This document shows, one piece after another, positions 51,906 through 61,510 of a stretch of DNA of 64,000 nucleotides (position 1 is its first letter; every line of letters starts with the position of its first letter). Below the pieces are notes generated by a model that did no database searches, was not told the DNA's origin, and was given only the letters and a program-made list of their open reading frames with translations. The DNA is taken from assembly GCF_025562755.1 (NCBI RefSeq), contig NZ_CP103300.1:6326501-6390500 (forward strand). Direction: 5' to 3'. Made by a program: the position numbers and the translations under genes. The DNA comes from Endozoicomonas euniceicola (GTDB lineage Bacteria > Pseudomonadota > Gammaproteobacteria > Pseudomonadales > Endozoicomonadaceae).

Positions 51906-54900
51906 ATGTCCGACTATACCAAGGCTCGCCTTGAGTTTGTTAACTGGGTCAAACAGAGTTTAACCGGTGAAAAACTAAAAGATGATTTACTTTTTGAAAA
52001 TAACCCTTTTGATCGATACACGACTGGAATTCTGTACTCATTGGGTGCCGAGCACGAAACTGATGATCAGTTGGACGAAGAAGAAACCGAGTTAGAAAAC
52101 GCCACATCTCCCAAAAAAACAAAATACCAACCCCCATCATCCATGGGTTTTTCGTTCTATATTGACAATACCCTTGAGTCACTCCGAATTTTTTATAGTG
52201 CAGTCAGGTTTGAGGATGGTGGTTCACCTGGCAATGTTCGTAGATGGGAAAAGCAACCTCTGGTGGATGATGACGGGGAGGAAGTTGAGGTATTACTTAA
52301 CAATTCATCACAACATATAGTTTGCCAAGACCGGGCTAGAATTGATGTTACTGTCCGTCCCCATGGCGATGGCAAAATCATAACGGTCACTCTTTCCAAT
52401 AACCAACACTTCACAGTAGGCGAAAAAGAGAAATTGCGTGATGAGCTGGCAAAACACTCTTTGTTCGAAGCCGGACTAAAGTGCTTTTTACCAGAGATTT
52501 CACTTCGAAACTATCCTCGGGTTAGCAAGGCCTTGCTCACGAAGGAAGAGCAAGAACTCGAACTTCGTTATAAGGATGAACATGTCTATGCTATCGGCCA
52601 TGGCGTGGCGGTTGACTGGAGTTTCGAAAGCGGTGGTATTGAGTTATTCAGTGATTTTATGCCAGTCGTCGAGGTGCCTCAGGTCACTGCAAAAACGGGC
52701 GGTAAACTCACTGAGGTTCTGAGTTTTGAATTCCTCAAGACGATACAGTCCAATAATAGTGTTTTTGAGCAACTTGATGAATTTGTCGATAGCTATTCTG
52801 AATGGATTGAGGCTCAGGAGGTTATTGCAGACTCTGAAGAGGATGATGAGCAGGATACCGCTCAACGCCTTATTTCCCGAATGGAAATCGCGAACTCGAG
52901 AATGCGAAGCAGTATTTCTCTGATGCGCGAAGATGAAAACGCACAATATGCTTTTGCGTTAGCTAATCAGGCAATGCTGACACAAATGGAACTTAATGGT
53001 GCGAACAACCCCAGGGATCCTTACAATTGGCGGCCATTCCAGCTTGCTTTTTTTCTTATGGCTTTAGAGTCTTCCATTGATGAAGACAATGATTATCGGG
53101 ACTGGGTCGATCTAATCTGGTTTCCGACAGGTGGAGGAAAGACAGAAGCTTATTTAGGTGTCATGGCGTTTGTATTTGTCTACCGCCGCCTCAAGTATTC
53201 CAGCAGTGGCGGGGGAACGACAGCGATCATGCGCTACACTCTCCGACTGTTAACATCCCAGCAATTTGTTCGCGCATGCAAAGTTGTTTCTGCATTAGAA
53301 CTTATTCGCCGGGAGACCCCGGCACTGGGAAAAGAGCCTTACAGTGTGGGACTGTGGCTTGGTGGGGAATCTTCGCCAAATAGCTTTGCTCAAGCACTTG
53401 AGCAACTCAATAAAGGAAACTTCAGTAAGTTTATTTTGCGTCAGTGTCCTTGGTGTAGGGATGCCTTTACAAAAAGTAATTACAAAGCGACAGAAACAAG
53501 CTTCCATTTTACCTGTAACAATCAAGAGTGTGCATTCGGCCACGAGGAAAATAATGTCTTACCATTCAATGTCGTTGATGAAGCTCTTTATACGAAGCCT
53601 CCGAGCTTATTAATTGCCACGGTAGATAAGTTTGCCAGACTCCCATGGGAAGATCGGGCATCCTCTTTCTTTGGGGGTAATACTCATCGCCCGCCTGAAC
53701 TGATTATTCAAGATGAACTTCATCTCATTTCAGGAGCATTGGGTTCAATTGTTGGGCTTTATGAAGTGGGTTTCGAAGCAATCCTTGTCTCTCGTGGTGT
53801 TTATCCCAAGTTTATTGCCTCAACAGCAACTATCCGTCAAGCTTCTGAACAGGTTCGAGCACTATTTGGCCGTGATATGGCCGTATTCCCCCCCGTTGGT
53901 CTTCGTCAAAAAGATTCTTACTTTGCCCGCGAAGTACCATTAAGTGAGAAGCCGGGCAGGCTTTACATAGGCTACATGGCTTTTAGCCGGCAACGCCAAA
54001 ACTGTCTCGAAGATCTGGCGGCAGTTTTAATAACTGCACCGCAAATTCTATTTAATGATCAAAGCGAGTTAAAGGATTCATGGTGGACCCAAATGGTCTA
54101 TCACGGCAGTTTAAAGGGAGTGGGTAATAGCAGAACGAACTTCCAAAGTGGTATTCCACGTATTCAGCACCGACTGCTGCTATCGGATTTTTTAAATGAA
54201 ATTGACGTTCTGGAACCTGGAATAGCCGAATTATTACGAGCCAATAAATTAATTCAGTCGCCCAGTTTTTTTAACGGGGAGTGCTCAAAAGAAATCTCAG
54301 AAAATCAGGATATTGCAAGACTGTATGACCAATATTTTCCGGCAAGAAAACTAAATATCAAATCACTGACAAGTAACCAAACGGCTGATGCAAACGCTAA
54401 AATTTTTGAATCACTAAGCTCTGCTTACGAAGAGCATGATGCAATTGATGCAGCGCTGGCGACAAACATGGTATCCGTTGGCCTTGATGAACCAAGACTG
54501 GCACTGATGGTAATCAATGGGCAGCCTTTGACAACAGCGGAATATATTCAGGCAAGCAGCCGGGTAGGCCGGGGAAAGACTCCAGGAATCGTGTTTGCTA
54601 ATTATTACAAAACTCAGGCCAGAAGCCTCTCTCACTATGAAAATTTCAGAGCATACCATAGCTCATTCTACAGGTTTGTAGAGCCTTCAAGTTTGACCCC
54701 TTTTACTCAGCAAGTAAGAAATCGGGCACTACACGCTGCACTTGTTGCTGCTGTGAGGCATGGTGAGCACGGTCTAATTGACAACACTGATGCAGAACAA
54801 TTTAACAGTGAGCGACCTGAGGTTGCGAAAGTCATTAAACAGCTAAAGCTTCGTATCAAGTTTGCGCTTGCCGGGTCTAAAAAAAGTGCAAAAGAGGTAT

Positions 54901-55115
54901 GTGAGCATTTAGATCGCCTGATTGCAGACTGGGAAAATGAGACATCAACAGCCACCAACCTCAGATATAAGCAGCATGACAACTCGACTGAGGGGCTACT
55001 TGCTCCCTTTGAAGGTGAAAAATCTTCTTCAGGTCTATGGAAAACCCTCAACTCTATGCGAAGTGTCGAAAAAACAGGACTTTTTGAAGTAGCAGGAGAT
55101 AAGAAGATTGATTAA
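51906..55115 (+). CDS. drmA: DrmA-like DISARM helicase
   Basis: A 1069-aa SF2 helicase, started at the ATG at 51906 (MSDYTKARLEFVNWVKQSLT); a GTG lies 12 bp earlier. Motifs, in numbering from that GTG: WRPFQLAFFLMALES upstream, Walker A WFPTGGGKTEAYLG (410-423), GTTAIMRYTLRLLTSQQFVR, DELH box LIIQDELHLISG (603-614), IASTATIRQ, then ATNMVSVGLDEP (856-867) and QASSRVGRGKTPG (886-898). Zinc pairs CPWC (518-521) and CNNQEC (541-546). This is the DrmA pattern. In DISARM, DrmA works with DrmB to block incoming phage DNA. First gene of a five-gene operon. Confidence 0.88.
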   Translation: MSDYTKARLEFVNWVKQSLTGEKLKDDLLFENNPFDRYTTGILYSLGAEHETDDQLDEEETELENATSPKKTKYQPPSSMGFSFYIDNTLESLRIFYSAVRFEDGGSPGNVRRWEKQPLVDDDGEEVEVLLNNSSQHIVCQDRARIDVTVRPHGDGKIITVTLSNNQHFTVGEKEKLRDELAKHSLFEAGLKCFLPEISLRNYPRVSKALLTKEEQELELRYKDEHVYAIGHGVAVDWSFESGGIELFSDFMPVVEVPQVTAKTGGKLTEVLSFEFLKTIQSNNSVFEQLDEFVDSYSEWIEAQEVIADSEEDDEQDTAQRLISRMEIANSRMRSSISLMREDENAQYAFALANQAMLTQMELNGANNPRDPYNWRPFQLAFFLMALESSIDEDNDYRDWVDLIWFPTGGGKTEAYLGVMAFVFVYRRLKYSSSGGGTTAIMRYTLRLLTSQQFVRACKVVSALELIRRETPALGKEPYSVGLWLGGESSPNSFAQALEQLNKGNFSKFILRQCPWCRDAFTKSNYKATETSFHFTCNNQECAFGHEENNVLPFNVVDEALYTKPPSLLIATVDKFARLPWEDRASSFFGGNTHRPPELIIQDELHLISGALGSIVGLYEVGFEAILVSRGVYPKFIASTATIRQASEQVRALFGRDMAVFPPVGLRQKDSYFAREVPLSEKPGRLYIGYMAFSRQRQNCLEDLAAVLITAPQILFNDQSELKDSWWTQMVYHGSLKGVGNSRTNFQSGIPRIQHRLLLSDFLNEIDVLEPGIAELLRANKLIQSPSFFNGECSKEISENQDIARLYDQYFPARKLNIKSLTSNQTADANAKIFESLSSAYEEHDAIDAALATNMVSVGLDEPRLALMVINGQPLTTAEYIQASSRVGRGKTPGIVFANYYKTQARSLSHYENFRAYHSSFYRFVEPSSLTPFTQQVRNRALHAALVAAVRHGEHGLIDNTDAEQFNSERPEVAKVIKQLKLRIKFALAGSKKSAKEVCEHLDRLIADWENETSTATNLRYKQHDNSTEGLLAPFEGEKSSSGLWKTLNSMRSVEKTGLFEVAGDKKID

Positions 55116-56964
55116 CAAGAAATGGTTTACTCCTGTACGCTTTTCGCACTTAACAAGTCATGCCGCAGTAGGCTCTATTTTACGTGACCAGAATGATTGG
55201 TTAATGCGGGTAAAGGATACAAGAAGTTGGTCGGCTAACAATATGCTACAACTCCACGCTGTTGAACGGGCCAAACAGCATCTTCGCATTCATCAAAAGC
55301 TTTTGCTGCCACCACTGGCGGAGTTTGATGAGTCAGTGAACTTGAGGATTCATGGAACTACCATTCCAACTGAGCGATTTCCTTCCTGGATGAAATGCAA
55401 CCAGTGCAATCAACTTTTTTATGAACCATGGCGAGCCAATGAAATAGCCATTGATGAACAGATTAACTGCCAAGCATGTAAAGAGGGTATTCTGGAACAG
55501 GTAACATGGTGTGCAACAAGTAGCTTTGGTGATCTACTTAATGTGCCGTGGCATAAAATTTGTCATAGAAATAATAATAAAAATAATAATAGAAATAATA
55601 AAAAACGCTGTACTCCTAATATTAGAGAAAGCAGATTAAAAATCGTTAGTGGAAAGCAAGGAAGAAAAATCATTGAGTGCCTGAAGTGTGGTTCAACGGC
55701 TAATTTTGAACAAGCAGATTTCAAAGAACATGGACATTTTCAAGTCAAGGAGAAGGTGAGGGTTTCTCAAGAGGAAAAAGGAATAACCTACACGGTTATG
55801 GAAGTGAATGACCCAAGAGCCTACTCCCCAGTAAACGAGCGGGCACTCGTTATTCCACCAGAATCCAATATTGATAGAAACTCACTGAAATATAAACTTG
55901 AGCTAAATTCCCAACTAATAAATGAAATTAAAGGCGCAACCCGAGAACTCCAGCGCAAGAGATTAATCAAGAGGGCTACAAATACACTTAAGTGTACTAA
56001 AGATGAATTGATAGCAGCCCTTAATGATGAGGCCACAACGGCAGATTCTTCGAATATTGAAATAATAGCTGGTGACATGCTGGGAGATGAATATCTTGCT
56101 TTAACAACTCCCGAGGACTTCCCTGAGGGAGCAGACTTTATAACTCGCCACCTGACCGATGATTGGGCTAAGTTCATTGATGACCTCAAGGGGGCGCCCG
56201 AGCTACAAACAGCAGCCAGATTAGTCAATCAGTTAGTAGCTGTCGACAGGCTAAGAGTAATTGAAGTATTCAAAGGCTTTTCCAGGGCGGCCAGTGATAT
56301 TGAAGAACATAAACCTGTACCCGTTGTACCACCAGACCTGGTTAATGAGGCTGACTGGTTACCCGCTATAGAGCTGTTTGGTGAAGGTATATTTTTCACT
56401 CTGGATGATGAAAAAATTAAAGAATGGGAGTCCAATCAACTGCTCCGACAAAGAGCCAGTACTATTGAGCAACGCTATCAAAATTCAGATATCATATTGC
56501 CCGACGAAGCGATACCATCCCCCCGGTTTATCATGCTTCATACATTAGCCCATATTTTAATCCGGGAGCTTGAATCAACAGCAGGCTATCCGGCAGCTTC
56601 CCTGCAGGAACGAATCTATTGCTCGCCTGCTGATGGAATGACAGGCATCCTGATTTATACTGCAGTGGCAGATGTAGCGGGTTCCCTCGGTGGTATTATC
56701 GAGCTTGCAAGGCCTGATAGGTTTCTGAGATTATTCGATGCGGCACTGCGCCAGGCAGACTGGTGCTCGTTAGACCCGGTTTGTGGCGAAATGGAAGGAC
56801 AGGGGCCTGCCTGGTTAAACCGTGCAGCGTGTCATGCATGTGCGTTAGTTCCAGACACCGCATGCAGTTACAACAATGTATTTTTAGACCGTGTATTTAT
56901 TAAAGGAAATTCTGCATCAGGAATTCCCTCTCTAATTGATGTATTGAGAAGAGCAGATGGCTAA
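55108..56964 (+). CDS. drmB: DrmB-like protein (DUF1998 domain)
   Basis: A 618-aa protein starting with TTG after GGAG and overlapping drmA by 8 bp. N-terminus VGSILRDQNDWLMRVKDTRS, then zinc pairs CNQC (97-100), CQAC (121-124) and CLKC (191-194), and the C-terminal DUF1998 signature: AGYPAASLQERIYCSPADGM, GSLGGIIELARPDRFLRLF, CSLDPVCGEMEG, NRAACHACALVPDTACSYNN. An Asn-rich insert near residue 155 comes from an AAT/AAAT tract at 55565-55603. DrmB is the obligate partner of DrmA. Confidence 0.87.
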   Translation: MINKKWFTPVRFSHLTSHAAVGSILRDQNDWLMRVKDTRSWSANNMLQLHAVERAKQHLRIHQKLLLPPLAEFDESVNLRIHGTTIPTERFPSWMKCNQCNQLFYEPWRANEIAIDEQINCQACKEGILEQVTWCATSSFGDLLNVPWHKICHRNNNKNNNRNNKKRCTPNIRESRLKIVSGKQGRKIIECLKCGSTANFEQADFKEHGHFQVKEKVRVSQEEKGITYTVMEVNDPRAYSPVNERALVIPPESNIDRNSLKYKLELNSQLINEIKGATRELQRKRLIKRATNTLKCTKDELIAALNDEATTADSSNIEIIAGDMLGDEYLALTTPEDFPEGADFITRHLTDDWAKFIDDLKGAPELQTAARLVNQLVAVDRLRVIEVFKGFSRAASDIEEHKPVPVVPPDLVNEADWLPAIELFGEGIFFTLDDEKIKEWESNQLLRQRASTIEQRYQNSDIILPDEAIPSPRFIMLHTLAHILIRELESTAGYPAASLQERIYCSPADGMTGILIYTAVADVAGSLGGIIELARPDRFLRLFDAALRQADWCSLDPVCGEMEGQGPAWLNRAACHACALVPDTACSYNNVFLDRVFIKGNSASGIPSLIDVLRRADG

Positions 56965-58162
56965 AAGAGTTTTTAGACTACCTAGACGAGATGAATTAAC
57001 CAAAGAGCAGAGGAAAGTATTGCGCCTCCCTAAGAACGGCCAGCATTTGGTGGTAGGTTCCCCGGGTACAGGAAAATCAGTGGTAGCACTCTTGAGAATG
57101 CAAGAGCTGGGAAATGCAGAAAATGTACATTTCCTGACATTTAATCATGTGCTTAATCATGCAAATAAAAACCTGTTAGATAATGAATTTTCTGAAAAAA
57201 TGAACACCGCCATGTCCTGGCTTTATGATCTCCACTGGAATATTGTCGGAGGTTCAAGAGCCACTTATCATCAGGACAAAATGCCTGAGATTAAACCACA
57301 TAAGCCTGACTATAAAAAAGTGTCTGAACGATTTGCTTACTATAATGCAGACTTTACGGGTCACAGCCTGATTGTTGATGAAGGTCAGGATTTACCACCA
57401 GAGTGGTATGAATGTATTGAGAGTTTACATATCAAAGATTTCTTTGTTGTCGCAGACCAGAATCAGCAAATCACAGAAGAGTATTCATCAAAGAAAAAAC
57501 TTATGGAAGTTCTTGGACTTGAGAATGATGAAGTCATTGAACTGAAAGAGAATTGGAGAAACACCTCACCAATAGCAGCATTCTCGAATTATTTTTATAC
57601 CGATAAAACGAGCCCAAAACCACAACTCCCCAATAGACCTTCGGTAAACACACCTATCCTGTTCGAATATAAGACAATAGATCGTGTAAAAGAGCAAATA
57701 CTTAGTGAGTACGATAGAGACCCCAGCAAACTGATTGGCTTCTTTGTAGCCAATGAAGGCAAGCGAGAATGGTGGGCAAAAGACCTGCAAAAAGATGATC
57801 AAAGCCGAAAATATTCACCTCCTGTAGTAAGTACATATTTTTCGAGCCAAAAAGGAGATGTCAATATCGAATTTAACAACGGCGGTATTGTTGTCTTAAA
57901 TGACAAGTCAGTAAAAGGAATTGAGTTTGATATTGTATTTATTTTGATTGATGGCTTTAAGCCTATATCAAACGACAAAGAGAGCCTGATGAAGCGTCTT
58001 TACGTGATGTCCTCAAGGGCCAGAGAACGCCTCTACCTATTAAAAAGCTCCATCCAGAATAGCATTCTGGAAGAAATATTGCCCCCGGAAAATGAAACAA
58101 TCACCATTGAGCATAATGGTAAGAGCACACAAATTGAATTGCTAAAGAGGCGACAGCTATGA
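56957..58162 (+). CDS. SF1 (UvrD-like) helicase of the drm operon
   Basis: A 401-aa ATPase: LTKEQRKVLRLPKNGQHLVV, GSPGTGKSVVALLRMQ (Walker A), HSLIVDEGQDLPPEWYECIE (Walker B, DEGQD), FFVVADQNQQITEEYS (III), ELKENWRNTSPIAAFSN (IV), LNDKSVKGIEFDIVFIL (V), LYVMSSRARERLYLL (VI). A compact helicase without nuclease part. The ATG overlaps drmB by 8 bp. Not a standard DISARM component. Confidence 0.82.
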   Translation: MAKRVFRLPRRDELTKEQRKVLRLPKNGQHLVVGSPGTGKSVVALLRMQELGNAENVHFLTFNHVLNHANKNLLDNEFSEKMNTAMSWLYDLHWNIVGGSRATYHQDKMPEIKPHKPDYKKVSERFAYYNADFTGHSLIVDEGQDLPPEWYECIESLHIKDFFVVADQNQQITEEYSSKKKLMEVLGLENDEVIELKENWRNTSPIAAFSNYFYTDKTSPKPQLPNRPSVNTPILFEYKTIDRVKEQILSEYDRDPSKLIGFFVANEGKREWWAKDLQKDDQSRKYSPPVVSTYFSSQKGDVNIEFNNGGIVVLNDKSVKGIEFDIVFILIDGFKPISNDKESLMKRLYVMSSRARERLYLLKSSIQNSILEEILPPENETITIEHNGKSTQIELLKRRQL

Positions 58163-59727
58163 GTTCCAATCGTTGGTTTATTGTTACAAACACTGAAAAT
58201 TTAGAATTCTTTTTTGGTTGTGGTTTAATTGTTGATAAGCAGGGATTTACTGAAAGCGCATATATTGCTGATGCTATGTGCGATACACCAGCTGGATATA
58301 TCCCCTGTTTTCCTGAATCGAACCTATGGAATGCATTGATAGCAGCCAAAGCTGAAGATGAAAATCTTACTGAGTGCTTGCTTGAGCTTGATATCAAAAA
58401 AATTAAAACTAAAGCATTCTTTCGAACAGAAGCACAAGAACCCCATCTGTACAATTCATTCAGGGTTGATGGCGATATTAATTCAGATGATCAAACTTTA
58501 TCCGAGATACTGTTACCGGCACCTCTACCAATTAACTCTATTAAAAAAATAATTATAAAAAATTCTTCTGGTAAAAATCATCTCACAACTGAATATCAAA
58601 GTAACTACGGAAGCACGATCAAGAGCCTTATTACTACTAATACAAAGCTATTCAAAGAGCCCAAGCCGACAGGAAGCGACCTTCCTCTAAAAGTGGAGAG
58701 TAATTCAAACTCTATCAGTGAGCAGGTTTCGCCTAGAACGTTAAATTACGACAAAGCCTTTTCATATGGCGGCGCATTAAGCCTTCTATATTACCAAACA
58801 AAAAATGGAACACAATCCACTAAGATATTTAAAGATTTTATTTCGAACAACTCAGACTCTGAAAATCTAAAAAATATAGTCCCGTTGTTGAATTTTTTCT
58901 TTAATCAATCTGGTGATTTAGATGAAACCTTTCAACTGTACAGCCAGATTATCCAATGCATTTACGGCATAAGTGATGCTGGGGAAGCTCGGTTTAGCGT
59001 GCTTGACCTTTTATCTGACATTAAAATCTTGCCAGATAGTTATGCTAATAACTGCGCTATTTTTAAAGAAAGTTTAACTTCACTGATTGAAAGAACTCAC
59101 CAAGATGATACTGACACCATCATTACAAATGTTATCGGTTACTGCACAGCTAAAAAATCTGGAAGATCAAAAATATTCTTACTTCTGACAATGTTCTTTG
59201 TGCGCGATAACTCAGAAACAATGCTCAAGTATTACCACAATGATTTTTCAGAAGAGGACTATGCATTGCTAGCTCTGTTCTTTGGTGCTGTTAATGGCTT
59301 TATCAATACTCCCAACATAATCAGGAAGATACATGATTTATCCACTTGGGTTTCATTTAAAATGGCAGAGTATATACATAGGCTTGATCAAGATCACCAT
59401 TCTACATTCGATGAGCCAAAGTGTCCTGCACTAATTTACGAAAAGTTTTTCAAACAAAAAAGTACAAATAATAAATTGCACGACTTTTATGAGTCCTTTG
59501 CTAAGCACCTTGATATACTTGTTGATGATTTTATCACATGGACTATTACCACAAAGGGTAAATACACCCAAGAAGGGGCAACAATGGAGTTCAAGTCACG
59601 GCAAAAGCAATCAGCAGAAGTGGACTTTAATAAGCTCGAAGAACTCATGACCGTGAAAACTATAAAGAAAGCCAATGAGCTTCTTGATTTTAACAAAATA
59701 ATCGATACATTTAACAAAAAATCATAG
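58159..59727 (+). CDS. Unknown 522-aa protein of the drm operon
   Basis: Coupled to the helicase gene by ATGA overlap, so it is surely expressed with it. I recognise no domain. The N-terminus (RWFIVTNTENLEFFFGCGLI) is beta-like. The middle (residues 120-200) is Ser/Thr-rich and may be a linker. The last 300 residues are helical (EDYALLALFFGAVNGFINTP; FKMAEYIHRLDQ). No signal or membrane segment. As the only unrecognised member of the operon it is the best candidate for a new sensor or effector. Confidence 0.7.
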   Translation: MSSNRWFIVTNTENLEFFFGCGLIVDKQGFTESAYIADAMCDTPAGYIPCFPESNLWNALIAAKAEDENLTECLLELDIKKIKTKAFFRTEAQEPHLYNSFRVDGDINSDDQTLSEILLPAPLPINSIKKIIIKNSSGKNHLTTEYQSNYGSTIKSLITTNTKLFKEPKPTGSDLPLKVESNSNSISEQVSPRTLNYDKAFSYGGALSLLYYQTKNGTQSTKIFKDFISNNSDSENLKNIVPLLNFFFNQSGDLDETFQLYSQIIQCIYGISDAGEARFSVLDLLSDIKILPDSYANNCAIFKESLTSLIERTHQDDTDTIITNVIGYCTAKKSGRSKIFLLLTMFFVRDNSETMLKYYHNDFSEEDYALLALFFGAVNGFINTPNIIRKIHDLSTWVSFKMAEYIHRLDQDHHSTFDEPKCPALIYEKFFKQKSTNNKLHDFYESFAKHLDILVDDFITWTITTKGKYTQEGATMEFKSRQKQSAEVDFNKLEELMTVKTIKKANELLDFNKIIDTFNKKS

Positions 59728-61296
59728 ATGAAAATAATTCCAAACATTCCGCATGACAATAACAGTTATGCGGAGGGTCAGGTTTTTTCTTCTCTCAAGT
59801 CAGCGGAGATAGATGGAACAGACCTCATAGCCTTCCATTCTCTGTCATTAACCAGTCATGCCCAAAAGCGGGAAGGGGAAGCTGATTTTGTCATTGTAAG
59901 TACCTTTGGGTTGTTCGTACTTGAGGTCAAGGGAGGCAGAATCTCTTTTAGCGATGGGGTCTGGTTTACAGAAAACAAGAATGGGAAACACCGCATCTCT
60001 GACCCATTCAAGCAGGCCAACGGTGCTGTTCATGCAATAAACAGCAAAATCAAAGAATTCCTTAATCTTGAAGAAACACGCATCCCTATAGGTTATGCAG
60101 TGATGTTCCCGAACGTTCTGTGGAAACAGGCAGGAGCCGAATGGGATCGAGAGATGGTCTGTGACTCCAGAGATATGCGGCACTTTGATCAATGGTTAAA
60201 AAGCCTGTTTGAGTACTGGAATTATAAACGCCCTGCCAATGCCAACTTACTTTCTGCAGAAGATGTAGATGCCATTGCATCTTTTCTAAGGCCAAATTTT
60301 GAAGTAGTACAGCCATTATTTGACCAGATTGAAAGCGTAAACTGTTCATCGGTTAGCTTGACTGAAGAGCAATATCACTATGTTGATATTGCAATGGATA
60401 ATCAACGAGTACTCTGCTCAGGTGGTGCAGGAACAGGGAAAACCTTTCTTGCTGCAGAAATGGCAAGGCGATTCATCGCACAAGACAAAACCGTGCTTCT
60501 GGCATGCAAGTCATCCTGGCTTCGTCATTATTTAATGACTCGTATCAAATCAGATAAACTGGTTATTGCCACAACCCGTGGACTTCCCACGACGATGAGG
60601 CGTTCTGGGCTTGATACCTTTGACGTTTTGATCGTTGATGAGGGGCAAGACCTCCTTAACAGCATTGACCTGAATATATTAGATAGTGCTATCAATGGCG
60701 GTTTTAGTGATGGACAGTGGTATTTCTTTCATGATGCTAACAACCAAGCCAACCTGCTCTCACAAATGGACAAGGACTCATTAGACTGGCTCAAAACAAA
60801 GAACAACCCGGCAGTTCTTCGCCTTAATATTAACTGCCGAAACACCGGCAAGATTCTAACCAGTATACAGACTTCACTAGGCTGCGATATGGGAAAACCA
60901 ACTGTCATTGAGGGGCCAGAAGTAACCGAGCATTGCGGTAATAAAAAATCACTTATCGATGATCTTTCAAAACTGTTGAAAGAACTAAAGTCTTCTGAAG
61001 TGGATGAACGCTCGATAACCATTCTGTCGTCTGTCAGAAAACGACGGTCATTACTCTCACAGCTAGACCAGGATGAATTTAATAGTATTACTGAACTGGA
61101 TGATTACAAGGTCAGAAAATACCCATTTGAAGGTATGACGTTTGCCGAGATAAAGAATTTTAAAGGCCTTGAGAACGATATTATCATTCTTCTGGATCTC
61201 CAGGCCCCTAATTCTTTGACTGACAGTGATAGTCGTTCTTTGCATTATGTAGGAATGAGCAGAGCCAGGGCAAAGCTGTATTGCTTTTGGTGCTGA
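59728..61296 (+). CDS. NERD nuclease domain fused to SF1 helicase
   Basis: A 522-aa protein; its ATG follows the previous stop without a gap. Residues 15-135: NERD domain with AEGQVFSSLKSAEI, then KREGEADFVIVSTFGLFVLE VKGG, giving the E...D...ExK nuclease signature. Residues 210-520: helicase with CSGGAGTGKTFLAAEMA (I), FDVLIVDEGQDLLNS (II), WYFFHDANNQANLL (III), LNINCRNTGKILTS (IV), FAEIKNFKGLENDIIILLDL (V), LHYVGMSRARAKLY (VI). It could cut and unwind DNA, taking the place of the DISARM nuclease DrmC. Confidence 0.85.
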   Translation: MKIIPNIPHDNNSYAEGQVFSSLKSAEIDGTDLIAFHSLSLTSHAQKREGEADFVIVSTFGLFVLEVKGGRISFSDGVWFTENKNGKHRISDPFKQANGAVHAINSKIKEFLNLEETRIPIGYAVMFPNVLWKQAGAEWDREMVCDSRDMRHFDQWLKSLFEYWNYKRPANANLLSAEDVDAIASFLRPNFEVVQPLFDQIESVNCSSVSLTEEQYHYVDIAMDNQRVLCSGGAGTGKTFLAAEMARRFIAQDKTVLLACKSSWLRHYLMTRIKSDKLVIATTRGLPTTMRRSGLDTFDVLIVDEGQDLLNSIDLNILDSAINGGFSDGQWYFFHDANNQANLLSQMDKDSLDWLKTKNNPAVLRLNINCRNTGKILTSIQTSLGCDMGKPTVIEGPEVTEHCGNKKSLIDDLSKLLKELKSSEVDERSITILSSVRKRRSLLSQLDQDEFNSITELDDYKVRKYPFEGMTFAEIKNFKGLENDIIILLDLQAPNSLTDSDSRSLHYVGMSRARAKLYCFWC

Positions 61297-61327
61297 TTCT
61301 CTAGATTCAAGGAAACATTTAATTACA

Positions 61328-61510
61328 TTAGGCTTCAGACTTTTCCAGTTCTTTTAACATCAATAAAGGACTCTTCAGACTCCGTTTGGGAGGCTCAACA
61401 CCATCAATACGTCCCTGCAATCGATTGTAACTGCTCAGAACTTTTAGGCAAATTTCGTCTTCGATTAGCGACAGCCCAGTAACATCAGGGAGTGCATTCT
61501 CAAAATTTAC
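61328..61510 (-). pseudogene. Second, partial copy of the reverse transcriptase 3' end
   Basis: Minus-strand frame without a start: VLSSYNRLQGRIDGVEPPKR followed by SLKSPLLMLKELEKSEA and stop. NRLQGRID matches the RT's LWNRLQGRIDDESGLRSVLW. A 25-bp exact direct repeat links 61402-61426 with 61614-61638, and about 80 bp align weakly around it. Confidence 0.6.

Noticed and set aside
55567..55603. CRISPR-like repeats in the AAT tract or elsewhere
   Set aside because: Units of 3-4 bases without spacers; no array of 25-40-bp repeats was seen in the window.
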